From positions 1 to 50,876 of the IMG/VR virus record IMGVR_UViG_3300023184_006895: DNA of 50,876 nt. One strand, written 5' to 3'. Positions 10,401 to 18,175 of the stretch are shown here, piece after piece (position 1 is the stretch's first letter; the number at the start of each line of letters is the position of its first letter). The stretch is from a virus. Below the pieces are notes generated by a model. That model was not told the origin of the DNA. It worked only from the letters and a program-made list of their open reading frames with translations, and ran no database searches. The position numbers and the translations under genes are program-made.

Positions 10401-10511
10401 AACCGATGAACCAACTATACCAGCAGGTACGCCGTTAGGAGCAACTACTCTTGCGGTTAGATCGATTTCACGATCATAATAGCCTGGGAATTTAAAAACT
10501 TGATCTGGCAT
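7485..10511 (-). CDS. tail sheath protein, copy 1
   Basis: 1008 residues with the same ends as its paralogue: IDLTARVVAPNGVPAGIVGSSVKGPAFIP at the start and GYVIFAQKTLDG...INVQRMIMDVQRQVID...YLLPVKAVEFIALDFIV at the end. AAGAAGGATAAACCAAATG gives a good ribosome-binding site. The two copies have diverged widely in their middle regions. They may form a mixed sheath, or one may serve at a tail end; the sequence does not say which. Confidence 0.93.
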   Translation of the reverse strand: MPDQVFKFPGYYDREIDLTARVVAPNGVPAGIVGSSVKGPAFIPYTLGSFSDFQTKFGGFNPNLTAPYAVEKFLQNRNALTFIRVLGAGSNTTSIDIAATQTAGIVKNAGFKLSASNGWGTVANSTRAVGAVQFLVARHDLQPGESAPSGFPMFTDNNSYVDASLGVNLVRGVIFAASGSRVMIMSASNEAFTPGLNDTAIYSTPANSEEPYFKIVISTSLGTSYATDDGFVGVKIYSASFNPTSDLYFGKLLNTDPSKFEEEQHYLYADFAVDDEVATVVQSNINGVLIASGTLNTSTTSGLPNEKFLAAYGRFDTRYTTPRTPAFISQPYGSTEHDLFHIEALDDGQYISDKIKISVQSLQASTNPIYPYGTFAITVRQFGDTDINQAVIEQFTDLTLDPDSDNYIGKIIGDAKAYFNFDVEDPDDRRIVRSGKYANKSNYIRVVISDAVEQKMVPSSVLPFGFRGVDVLNTNPKFTDVSSSIASQRRLVGIGSQDTFGCEGAIVPPVPYRYKVTRNSGSLEITDARLFWGVKFERNNNNVENVNINNEQNRFIAAATKFAGISKLDVVVTGSSKDNFNNNKFTLARVAVSGVNDISGLTGTASTQMRKAQYIRNGVVDPTTYNVNGFVTFASLVHEGTQPITFNKYNNYAKFTTFLYGGFDGVNILDKHAVRFDDKSTSIEVDGGAYSAFVSPGFSANQNGIGIENNQINSYRIATDIITNPIASNINLLSLPGQREPFVTDYASDRASGFGLALYLMDIPNYNSSGDRIFDGEILGTSSFIDVQQTANNFDTRSIDNTFVSAYFPDVIIADPQTNKRITVPATVAALAAIGYNDKVAYPWFAPAGFNRAALNFVTLTRTRVNQGEREKLYQVRVNPIVKFPNEGYVIFAQKTLDGAGTSLDSINVQRMIMDVQRQVIDIGNKLIWQQLTPALYNEFISRVTPILSLVQNRGGLRQFKVVCDNTNNTMLDRENNKMNAKIYLLPVKAVEFIALDFIVTREGVQFG

Positions 10512-10588
10512 TTGGTTTATCCTTCTTCTTCAAATCAGCGTTGAAGCCTTTTCTTTTTCTAATTAGGGGTTACTACACCACTATTTCT

Positions 10589-11821
10589 TCATTTGGATGA
10601 TATTAAATATTCTTCTAAAGTTTCAATATCTGAAGCTGCAAACACTGTTTCTCCCTTTTTTTGATTGACATCTAAGATAGATACGTATTTCTTATGCTTC
10701 TTTCCAGTTATTGGGTCAATTAAAGTCTTATTAAGAGCAAATTTTTGTAATGTAGTTTCAGTTTGTTTTGTTGCGGGGTCCATATCGATATCTGTTAATG
10801 TAAAACCGTCATTAGGAGTATCTTTGATTGGAGGTCTTTCCAAAACGTCTTTTGGTTGTATATCTCCAGCTATTGCAATATCAAATACTAAGTTTGGACA
10901 ACTAATCGATCTTCTTACAGGAACAGCATTTGTAGGCGCTTGAGCAGCCAATAAATAACCTTTAACGTTAATATTAAAGGTATATTTTATAAGACGCTCC
11001 TCACCTTCAAACTGATCGATGTTTTCTCCATTGGAGAAACTGTCTTCTGTGTATGCAAGAAACCAATAACCTTTATCGGTTTCTAATTTATGCCCTCTAA
11101 ACTGTGGAAGAAAAGAGGTCATATATGTTTGAATAAGATATGTCATGTGTTGGGTATAATTCGTCCAAAACACAACTTCATACTTCGCAGTAAAAAACTG
11201 TGGCTGCGGAATTGTTATTATCTCATATATGTTATTTGCAGATAGTCTATTTTGTAACAATCCACCTTGAACAACTTCCAATTCATTTTTATCATCGCCG
11301 GTAGGTCTATTAGAAGTTGGTAATCCAGAAAGAACGCTTTGTAAGTTCTTTAATCCTTGTTTGTTAACAAGGTTTTGATAATCTCTATCTTCTGGAGCTA
11401 ATTTTCTTTTTATTGTTATAACCCCAGTATATTGGTTCATGCCTCTACCGGTAATATCATCAGGAGCTTGTTCTATAGCGGTCCTACGAATGGATATAGC
11501 TGGAAGAATAAGGACTTTATTTTTATCTCTTGGTGGTTTAAGACGTTTTGCAAGAGCAAATCTTTCACCGGTAGCAAAGATAACATATGGTTTCTTTACA
11601 TTTTGCGGACCTTTTGCGGCGCTCACCATGAAAGTATTAAAACCAATAGTCTTATCAAATAAACGATGAATGGCAAAATCGATATCTTCTATACCAACTG
11701 GAGGGATAGTGAAATCTAAGCTTGGCTGATTTTCATAACCACTATCAAGATGATCTTTAGGATTTCTTGGGTCTTGTGGTATGTTCTGTCTTGTGACATT
11801 CTCTTTTGGGTCAACAGCCAT
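10589..11821 (-). CDS. tail sheath stabiliser / completion protein (T4 gp15-like)
   Basis: 410 residues. The central part follows T4 gp15: IPQPQFFTAKYEVVFWTNYT, then YLIQTYMTSFLPQF, then ERLIKYTFNINVKGYLLAAQ, matching the ordered strands and helix of that family (T4 gp15 is 272 residues). It lies between the gp14-like gene and the sheath genes, as in T4 neck/tail blocks. It should cap the sheath and tube at the head-proximal end. The extra N- and C-terminal parts are phage-specific. Confidence 0.7.
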   Translation of the reverse strand: MAVDPKENVTRQNIPQDPRNPKDHLDSGYENQPSLDFTIPPVGIEDIDFAIHRLFDKTIGFNTFMVSAAKGPQNVKKPYVIFATGERFALAKRLKPPRDKNKVLILPAISIRRTAIEQAPDDITGRGMNQYTGVITIKRKLAPEDRDYQNLVNKQGLKNLQSVLSGLPTSNRPTGDDKNELEVVQGGLLQNRLSANNIYEIITIPQPQFFTAKYEVVFWTNYTQHMTYLIQTYMTSFLPQFRGHKLETDKGYWFLAYTEDSFSNGENIDQFEGEERLIKYTFNINVKGYLLAAQAPTNAVPVRRSISCPNLVFDIAIAGDIQPKDVLERPPIKDTPNDGFTLTDIDMDPATKQTETTLQKFALNKTLIDPITGKKHKKYVSILDVNQKKGETVFAASDIETLEEYLISSK

Positions 11822-11832
11822 ATATCTAAGTA

Positions 11833-12573
11833 TCAGTCTTCGTTATAGATATCTGTTGGTTCTACGTAAGTTGGACTATTATTATCAAAAGAACTTGCTT
11901 CCTCTGGTTTATGTGTAGGATCTGGATCCGCATCTATATTAATAATACGAGCGCCTTCGTCTAATGCTATTGGAGCCATATCTTCTGCCAATCTATTACG
12001 CATCTGACGTTTGTCCAACGTTTGTCCTTCAATATTCTCCGTAAGACCACGTTGTTGTTGCCAAACCTTAGTAACATTACTATCAATATACTTAACGCCT
12101 TGATCTTTAAGCATTTGTTTAAAGACGTTAACATCAAATTGACCTTTTCGTGCTACTTTGCCTTCTAACTTATAACCGGTTGTATATTCTACTTGACCGT
12201 ATATGTTGTCTATAGGCACGAAAGTAACTAACTCATATAGTTGGTCACCATAAAGGAAGAAGTCGCCTTCATTAAGGTTATAGCCCTTGTCTAAGAGGTC
12301 ACGGGCTTGAACAAACAACTCAAACTTATTGACTTGCTCATTACCAAATTGGTTCCATTTAGTTTCCCAGTTGGGTTGTCCAGCCATAACATCTAAACGA
12401 ATTGGATTTTCAAATATCTTCTCAATTGCTTCTTCATATATTGGATGAATTTGGGTCTTCATCGTAGAAATAGGATAATAAATTATCTGTTGCCCAATTA
12501 CGTCTTTTACCAATTCCTTGGTAATGTCATTGATAAACTGGATCTCTCGGCTTGTTATGAATAACCTTGACAT
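11833..12573 (-). CDS. neck protein (T4 gp14-like)
   Basis: 246 residues against 256 in T4 gp14. The middle reads NKFELFVQARDLLDKGYNLNEGDFFLYGDQLYELVTF, followed by GQVEYTTGYKLEGKVARKGQF, the same architecture as the gp14 neck/head-tail connector family. It is followed after 11 bases by the gp15-like gene, in T4 order. A TATTTAT element lies 4 bases before the ATG with no Shine-Dalgarno sequence. Confidence 0.7.
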   Translation of the reverse strand: MSRLFITSREIQFINDITKELVKDVIGQQIIYYPISTMKTQIHPIYEEAIEKIFENPIRLDVMAGQPNWETKWNQFGNEQVNKFELFVQARDLLDKGYNLNEGDFFLYGDQLYELVTFVPIDNIYGQVEYTTGYKLEGKVARKGQFDVNVFKQMLKDQGVKYIDSNVTKVWQQQRGLTENIEGQTLDKRQMRNRLAEDMAPIALDEGARIINIDADPDPTHKPEEASSFDNNSPTYVEPTDIYNED

Positions 12574-12577
12574 ATAG

Positions 12578-12584
12578 ATAAATA
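12578..12584 (-). promoter_or_regulatory. TATTTAT element 4 bases upstream of ATG
   Basis: Minus strand CTATTTATCTAT runs directly into the ATG of the gp14-like gene. The context matches the site at 3200-3206: very short distance and no Shine-Dalgarno. Confidence 0.4.
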
Positions 12585-12610
12585 GGGCAACCTGACATTA
12601 TAATGTAATT

Positions 12611-13690
12611 TCAAACAGTTCTTGCAGCCGGATTTGATTGAGCTTTCTTATATCTATCAACAAATACGTTATATAACTCAAATAATCTTTTCATTGTATT
12701 TTCAACTTCGGCAGTATCATAACGATGTTTAAAGTCATCTGGATCTATATTTGTTAATCCAAGAGATTTTGAATATTCAGTTCTTATCTTTTTTGCCATC
12801 TTTGCTGGATTGGATATAATCTTTCCTTTGGTTACATATTTCGAAATTTCAGCAATCATAGTAACGCCCAGCTCTTCTTCATCTTCAAATGATTGATTGT
12901 ATTTTATAGGCGGCAATGGAGCACGAAAAGGAACATCTGCTTGACTGTAATCAACGAAATTAAAAGGTTTTTTAAATTTTTCATAACCAACATAATATCT
13001 TTTACTAAGTCTGCCTGGTGAAAAATCGTCACCTAAAACCGCCCAATACGTATCCTTACCTAAATTCTTAATATCAAAATCAAATTTACTACTAACATTT
13101 TTTTCTTTTTTGTCAGCAAATATATCCATAAACCATTTTATATAATCGGATTGGTCCATATTAAAAGGTTTTGTAAAAACTTCTTGCGGCGGATTAAATT
13201 TAAATGCTCTTAAAAAAGCATCATTATAAAGCTTTATAGCATCTTTATCAAGCCGTGTTCTATTAAATTCTGTAGGAGTTGTAGAATATTGACCACTTTT
13301 CTCTATAGACTGTTTTCTTTTGCCAAATTTTTTAGCTAAATGTCCGGTAAAAGCATGAATAAGATCATGAGTTTCGTCATTGCCAATCATTTCAGGTTTT
13401 TTTAAATTCGGATTAAGATAAAGTTTGAAACTATTACGATCAGATTGAAAACTTACCCCAGCTTTTCTTTCTGTATCTGTTGCCATTGGAGCAGATTGTA
13501 GTTTTTGACCAGCATCTATTATGTCTATTGGAATAGCTCCAGGTAGCGCACCGCCCTCATATATCAATCTATTCATCGCTTGGGCTAAAGAATAAACCCC
13601 GATCATTGCAGGAGATAATTTTTGGATATCAATATCTTCTTCCAATTGCTCTTTGATTATAAGACGGATATATTCTTTTAATAGGTTCAT
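12611..13690 (-). CDS. probable capsid cargo protein, paralogue A (LLKEYI leader plus ETHD-H domain)
   Basis: 359 residues from the ATG at 13690, preceded by an AGAAGAAGA ribosome-binding site; the longer frame starts at a GTG inside a conserved leader element. The N-terminus MNLLKEYIRLIIKE is an amphipathic helix ending in I-x-E. The rest is homologous to the neighbouring gene: IGVYSLAQAMNRLIYEG, GALPGAIPIDIIDAG, a D-E-T-H-D-L-I-H-x5-H cluster that could bind metal, and a C-terminal EVENTMKRLFELYN helix. I do not recognise the fold. The leader suggests it is loaded into the prohead and trimmed. Confidence 0.75.
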   Translation of the reverse strand: MNLLKEYIRLIIKEQLEEDIDIQKLSPAMIGVYSLAQAMNRLIYEGGALPGAIPIDIIDAGQKLQSAPMATDTERKAGVSFQSDRNSFKLYLNPNLKKPEMIGNDETHDLIHAFTGHLAKKFGKRKQSIEKSGQYSTTPTEFNRTRLDKDAIKLYNDAFLRAFKFNPPQEVFTKPFNMDQSDYIKWFMDIFADKKEKNVSSKFDFDIKNLGKDTYWAVLGDDFSPGRLSKRYYVGYEKFKKPFNFVDYSQADVPFRAPLPPIKYNQSFEDEEELGVTMIAEISKYVTKGKIISNPAKMAKKIRTEYSKSLGLTNIDPDDFKHRYDTAEVENTMKRLFELYNVFVDRYKKAQSNPAARTV

Positions 13691-13700
13691 ATCTTCTTCT

Positions 13701-13720
13701 TCTAATTGGTAGCGTTCCAC
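13701..13720 (-). promoter_or_regulatory. conserved leader element, copy A
   Basis: Minus strand GTGGAACGCTACCAATTAGA ends 10 bases before the ATG at 13690. It is identical to copy B (15125-15144), and 17 of 20 bases match copy C (34970-34989) upstream of an unrelated gene. A short TGG/CCA stem is possible. It may be a translational operator or promoter part. Confidence 0.5.
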
Positions 13721-13738
13721 TTGTTATGAATAACCGGC

Positions 13739-15112
13739 TCATCTTTTAGTTCTTCTTGCTGGTGCTTTTTTAGTCGGACGTGCTGGGGCTTTTTTGGTTG
13801 GACGAGCTGGGGCTTTTTTGGTTGGACGAGCTGGTGCAGGAGCGGGAGCAGCAGGTGCTCTGCGAGGTCTTCTTGCTGGAGCGGGTTCAGGGAATGGAGA
13901 AGGTTCTCTTTTGGCTGCTAAACTCTGTCTGGCAGCGTTTAGTTGGGCTGGTGTTACCTGCTCACGATCATATATGTTCTCTGCCGCTTTCGCAGCTTGT
14001 TTACGAGCTGGTTGAGCGGTAGATAGACCAACCGTATAACGCTGCAACATTTGATTATATAACTCAAATAATCTCGTTAACGCTTTTCTTGCTTCTAGCG
14101 TATTGTATCTTAGTTTATATTCTTGCGGCTTAATATTTCCCACGTTAGTGCTTGGACTTGGTGCTTGTTGATATTTACTAAATATTTTATAAACAACGTT
14201 TTTAACGTCAATAGGTTGACCAGCTTCCACTTCATAACTAATAGCCATGTTAATGACATTTCCAAGCATTTCTTCGTCTTCCATGGATTGTTTCCAAGCA
14301 ACTTTTCCAGGGCTACCTTTGCCTACTGTTGGTGCTCCGAAATTATCCGGATCTGCTGGATCAAGTTTAGCATTGGAGATATCAACATTTCCCCAAGATC
14401 TGTGTCCAAAAATACCTGGAAGAACGCCGCCTGGACCATATACAGATTTCCATATCGTATAGCCGATATATATGAAGTTATCTTTGTTAACAGTATTTCC
14501 GTATATTTTAACGTTCTTATTCTTAATTTTTGGCCAAACTGTTTTAACAAACCAATTGCTATATTCGGTAGGTTTTTTCAATTCAAATGTTTTTTCAAAA
14601 ACTGAATATGGTAACTTATACCCAAATGTTTTTTCAAACTTATCCGTAAAATCCGCAATTTCATCTTTTTTCAAAGTTATTTTATTGAATTTGGAAGGAG
14701 TACCACCATATTGGCCAGAAGCCTCGAGGCTTTCTCTTCTTCTGGCTATTGCTTTGGCAAGGTGTCCAGTAATCGTATGCATAATATCATGAGTTTCATT
14801 ATCGCCACTCATGAAAGTTCCTGCTTTAGAAGGATCAATATATAATTTGAAAGTAGAGCCGGTATGCTGAAGGGATACTCCAGAATTTCTTTCTGTATCT
14901 GTTATCATTGGAGCAGACTTTAATTCTTTTCCGGAACTAATAATGTCTATTGGCAAGGCTCCAGGCAATGCATCTCCCTCATAGATTAGCTTATTAATAG
15001 CTTGAGCAAGAGAATAAATGCCTAACATTCCAGGATTTAGACGTTTTAGGTTAACGTCTTCATCCATAGCTTCTTTAACAAGTAATGTGATATATTCTTT
15101 TAATAGTTTCAT
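13739..15112 (-). CDS. probable capsid cargo protein, paralogue B with a histone-like basic tail
   Basis: 457 residues from the ATG at 15112. It begins MKLLKEYITLLVKEAMDED (amphipathic leader ending V-K-E), then the domain shared with the preceding paralogue: LGIYSLAQAINKLIYEG, GALPGALPIDIIS and D-N-E-T-H-D-I-M-H-x4-GH. Unlike paralogue A it has a long C-terminal tail rich in Ala, Pro, Lys and Arg, ending in PTKKAPAR repeats encoded by 24-base direct repeats. That tail should bind nucleic acid, like histone H1 tails. Biochemical function of the domain is unknown. Confidence 0.75.
   Translation of the reverse strand: MKLLKEYITLLVKEAMDEDVNLKRLNPGMLGIYSLAQAINKLIYEGDALPGALPIDIISSGKELKSAPMITDTERNSGVSLQHTGSTFKLYIDPSKAGTFMSGDNETHDIMHTITGHLAKAIARRRESLEASGQYGGTPSKFNKITLKKDEIADFTDKFEKTFGYKLPYSVFEKTFELKKPTEYSNWFVKTVWPKIKNKNVKIYGNTVNKDNFIYIGYTIWKSVYGPGGVLPGIFGHRSWGNVDISNAKLDPADPDNFGAPTVGKGSPGKVAWKQSMEDEEMLGNVINMAISYEVEAGQPIDVKNVVYKIFSKYQQAPSPSTNVGNIKPQEYKLRYNTLEARKALTRLFELYNQMLQRYTVGLSTAQPARKQAAKAAENIYDREQVTPAQLNAARQSLAAKREPSPFPEPAPARRPRRAPAAPAPAPARPTKKAPARPTKKAPARPTKKAPARRTKR
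13758..13829. repeat. three 24-base direct repeats encoding PTKKAPAR units
   Basis: Units at 13758-13781, 13782-13805 and 13806-13829. The last two are identical and the first differs at three bases. They encode the basic Pro/Ala/Lys/Arg tail of paralogue B and are a likely site of copy-number change. Confidence 0.85.
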
Positions 15113-15124
15113 ATGTTTTTGTCT

Positions 15125-15144
15125 TCTAATTGGTAGCGTTCCAC
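15125..15144 (-). promoter_or_regulatory. conserved leader element, copy B
   Basis: The same 20 bases as copy A, ending 12 bases before the ATG of paralogue B. The A/B identity could reflect gene duplication, but copy C before a different gene argues for function. Confidence 0.5.
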
Positions 15145-15187
15145 TTATCATTATATATAGATAGAACAGAGGGGAGCTTTTGACTAC

Positions 15188-16459
15188 TCATCCAATAAAT
15201 AATGTATATTTTGGGGGGAAAGGCATATGTTGCAATAGTTTCATATTATTTTCTGCTCTATTTGCTTCAAGCTCTGCAAGTTTATCGTAGGTCAAGGCAT
15301 CAAGTTTAGTGATAATGCCAGTATCACCAACCAATAAGTCTTTTTTATCTTCTCTTCCTTGAGCAAGTAGTTCATCACCGTTAAGAGTTAATTCTGCGCC
15401 TGGAATTGGGATTGTCTTCATCTTGGTTCTAACAAGTCCAAGAAGTTCTTTAGCAACCGCCAAAGTATAAAGAATAATCCAATTTCTACTCCATGGGTTG
15501 AGAGAAGAATACGTTATAAAGCCCGCAGGAATGTTTCCTGGGTTACTGACACCGAATAACACGGAGGACGGTGTAGCAGGATCCTGGAGGCTTCCAGACG
15601 CCTCTAATGAGCCGCTAAAGTATGTGCCAACAATGCCTGGAGCAGCCGAGGGTGGAAAGCCAACTCTTAACCACAATTTATCATTAAAGAATGGAATAAG
15701 ATTATTTGGAGTTGGGAATATTCGGATACCAGTTCCAGATATTTTATAAGTATAATGAGAACGTCTTACACGAGAAGCCATATCTAACATTCCAGCTCTC
15801 AATACGTCTTCAAACAAGGGAAGAACGTAGAAACGTGTATCTGGAACGTAGCTTTCTACTGGAAGACCTGAAGCAACGAAATTAGATGCAAGATTGCTAT
15901 TAAATACATATTGAATTGGAGCATAATGATATACTTCAAATATTTTCATTCTACCACGAACATCAAGGGAGCCGGTGCCCATATAAGCAGCAAGACGATT
16001 GCCTGCTTCATCTTTTAATTCTTCATATATATCATAATCTTGACGACCTAATTCCAATTTAATAGAACCAGAATAACTTTGAAGAGATTGACCGTATCCA
16101 ACTTCTGAAGCATATGGCTCTGCTTGTCTTATGATGAATTCAAAGTTTGGTTGAACGTAGTTATTAATTAAATTGAGGTTATATTTGCCAGTAGCAGGGT
16201 CAATACTTCCGGTAGGGGTTCCAAGAAGAGAAGATAAATTTGATTTGGCTTGATATTCAATCATGACTGCGTTAAAGTAAAGGGTAGCCTCTTCAAAACA
16301 AGCCCAAATCATTTTCTTTGTCAATTCAACGCTTAATACGTCTTCTCCAAGCTTTCTTAAAACGAATGTAACGACTTTATCTGCATCATTTTGAAATGCC
16401 GTATCACTATCAAAAAATCCAAATGGAGTTGGGGACATTGTTGTATTAAATGTTGACAT
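15188..16459 (-). CDS. neck protein (T4 gp13-like)
   Basis: 423 residues from the ATG at 16459; the frame extends 11 codons further to a TTG without a ribosome-binding site. Early helices (VVTFVLRKLGEDVLSVELTKKMIWACFEEATLYFNAVM), a central VYHYAPIQYVF segment and a C-terminal helical part around NWIILYTLAVAKELLGLVRTK match the head-completion/neck gp13 pattern. T4 gp13 is shorter (309). It lies upstream of the gp14- and gp15-like genes, in T4 order, but is separated from gp14 by the two cargo paralogues. Confidence 0.6.
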   Translation of the reverse strand: MSTFNTTMSPTPFGFFDSDTAFQNDADKVVTFVLRKLGEDVLSVELTKKMIWACFEEATLYFNAVMIEYQAKSNLSSLLGTPTGSIDPATGKYNLNLINNYVQPNFEFIIRQAEPYASEVGYGQSLQSYSGSIKLELGRQDYDIYEELKDEAGNRLAAYMGTGSLDVRGRMKIFEVYHYAPIQYVFNSNLASNFVASGLPVESYVPDTRFYVLPLFEDVLRAGMLDMASRVRRSHYTYKISGTGIRIFPTPNNLIPFFNDKLWLRVGFPPSAAPGIVGTYFSGSLEASGSLQDPATPSSVLFGVSNPGNIPAGFITYSSLNPWSRNWIILYTLAVAKELLGLVRTKMKTIPIPGAELTLNGDELLAQGREDKKDLLVGDTGIITKLDALTYDKLAELEANRAENNMKLLQHMPFPPKYTLFIG

Positions 16460-16480
16460 ATTACTAATTAGTATGATATT

Positions 16481-17032
16481 ATGAGCAATCAAATTTTAAA
16501 AACTTATATACATGAAATCATCAAAGAAACGTTGCAAGCTGGAAAGAAATTACGTATATTCGATCTTGATGATACTCTTGTAAAAACAAATAGCAAAGTT
16601 CATATTAAAAAAGCTTCGGGTGAGCTGTTAGATTTAAATCCAGCAGAATATGCGGTATATGAAAAAGAACCCGGCGATGAATTTGATTATTCCGACTTTC
16701 AAGGATTAAAAGATCCTAAAGCTATACGTTGGACAACAAAAATATTAAAGCTTGTTATTGCAAAACATGGAACTGACAGCGCAGTTATTCTTACCGCACG
16801 TGGAAGTGAAGAACCAGCTCGGGAATTCTTTCGTTTAAACGATATCCCAGAAATTCCTGTTGTTGCCCTCGGCAATAGCGATCCGGAAATGAAAGCTCAA
16901 TGGATTAAGATGGTAGCTATGAAGTTTGGATATAAAGAGATTGAGTTCTTTGATGATAGTCCAAAGAATATAGCCGCCGTTCAAAGATTAAAAGTTCCTG
17001 GCGTTAAAATCATAGCTAGATTAATAAAATGA
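16481..17032 (+). CDS. HAD-family phosphatase with a LLKEYI-type leader
   Basis: 183 residues on the opposite strand to its neighbours. After MSNQILKTYIHEIIKETLQAG, a leader of the cargo type ending I-K-E, comes a compact HAD phosphohydrolase. DLDDT (28-32) is motif I with the nucleophile Asp, LTARG is the motif II region, and EFFDDSPKN near residue 155 is the acidic motif. Family members such as the phosphatase domain of T4 PseT act on nucleotide or nucleic-acid phosphates; the substrate here is unknown. The start is 21 bases from the divergent gp13-like gene across a near-palindromic ACTAATTAGT. Confidence 0.85.
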   Translation: MSNQILKTYIHEIIKETLQAGKKLRIFDLDDTLVKTNSKVHIKKASGELLDLNPAEYAVYEKEPGDEFDYSDFQGLKDPKAIRWTTKILKLVIAKHGTDSAVILTARGSEEPAREFFRLNDIPEIPVVALGNSDPEMKAQWIKMVAMKFGYKEIEFFDDSPKNIAAVQRLKVPGVKIIARLIK

Positions 17033-17034
17033 AA

Positions 17035-17054
17035 AAGGGAGCTTTCGCTCCCTT
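17035..17054. terminator. bidirectional terminator between convergent HAD genes
   Basis: AAGGGAGC-TTTC-GCTCCCTT is a perfect 8-bp stem with a tetraloop. It is followed on the plus strand by CTTCTTTT and on the minus strand by TTTC after the AAGGGAGC arm. It separates the plus-strand HAD gene (stop at 17032) from the minus-strand HAD gene (stop at 17074). Confidence 0.85.
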
Positions 17055-17073
17055 CTTCTTTTGTATTTTACTT

Positions 17074-18174
17074 TCAAATACCTGCTAGCTTACGCCAACG
17101 ATTAAGATACACCCTCTCGTGTTCTTCGTTTATCATCTTCTTTATAACACGATAACGAGTAGCATCATTTTTTCTATGAGCTTCAGCTAACATTCTATTA
17201 AGCTTCATAAGTCTATATTCTTTGAGGCTTTGTTCTTGACCAGGAGTTTCTGGTGCAGCAGGAAACTCTTGATTTGGACTTTCAGGATTTGCTTGATTTT
17301 TTTCAAATTCTCCAGGTCCATACAAGAAAACTTCAGCAGGTACTTTGCCGCCTAATGCATTTTTAACATCTGATATGTTTTTTGCATCATCATCATAGAA
17401 ATGTACTTCGTCTGGTTGTTGTTCTGGTGGCTTGCCATCAAAATATAACTTTTTAATTGCATCGCCCTTATTTCCGCCGCCTAGACCTTTTATTCCATTT
17501 GTTAAGTTAGCGCCTTGCGATGTCATAAAATCTTTTAAATCAGATTCAACAGACGGAGGATGAGGTTGTCCTGCGAAATCTTTTGGAATTCTTCCGGAAC
17601 TTTCACCAGAACGAGCAGTAATAATTTGACTTGTTGCACCCGCAGGCAAGTTTTTAATTTTAGATAATGTTGAGTCGATTGGTTCTGCTGATTTTGCAGT
17701 AGATGAAGGGCTATAGTCAGCTACAATTGCTTCGCCAGCAAACTTCGGATCTCCAGGCGTTGGTTTGGTTGGAGAGACTAATACGTTATTAATTCCTTCA
17801 CGTGCTTTAGCTAAACCGGCAGAATTAATATAAGCGGCGATACCATCAACGCCATCTGGTTGTTCAATCTGTCCACCTTTTGGACCGGTTAACATATAAT
17901 CCTGTCCAATTCCCTTACTTGCTAACCATTGTTGCATTTCTTGTGGAGTTTTTAATGGAACACCATCACGATATACCATTATACCATTTGCATCCTTTGT
18001 AACACCTAATGTGTCATCAAAGTCAAATACGTGAACTTGCTTCTTTGGTTCTGCATCACCTGGAACTGGATCTCCAGCAGTAACAACACCTTTTTCTTCT
18101 TTACCAGAAGAAGGCGGGGTTTCTTGATCTTGCTCAAACAATTCTGTTAGCAAATGTTTTAATTTTAATTTCAT
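17074..18174 (-). CDS. second HAD-like phosphatase with cargo-type ends
   Basis: 366 residues. N-terminus MKLKLKHLLTELFEQ ends in L-F-E, a possible protease site, followed by a Pro/Gly-rich linker. The HAD domain shows FDFDDT (50-55), a large cap region, IITARSGE and VHFYDDDAKN near 258; a GNKGD lysine fits motif III. The C-terminus YLNRWRKLAGI carries the W-x-x-L-A motif shared with the scaffold and three other proteins. Its start overlaps the stop of the next gene upstream, so it is in one operon with the two DGHHRW proteins. It is a likely packaged phosphatase. Confidence 0.8.
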   Translation of the reverse strand: MKLKLKHLLTELFEQDQETPPSSGKEEKGVVTAGDPVPGDAEPKKQVHVFDFDDTLGVTKDANGIMVYRDGVPLKTPQEMQQWLASKGIGQDYMLTGPKGGQIEQPDGVDGIAAYINSAGLAKAREGINNVLVSPTKPTPGDPKFAGEAIVADYSPSSTAKSAEPIDSTLSKIKNLPAGATSQIITARSGESSGRIPKDFAGQPHPPSVESDLKDFMTSQGANLTNGIKGLGGGNKGDAIKKLYFDGKPPEQQPDEVHFYDDDAKNISDVKNALGGKVPAEVFLYGPGEFEKNQANPESPNQEFPAAPETPGQEQSLKEYRLMKLNRMLAEAHRKNDATRYRVIKKMINEEHERVYLNRWRKLAGI

Positions 18175-18175
18175 T

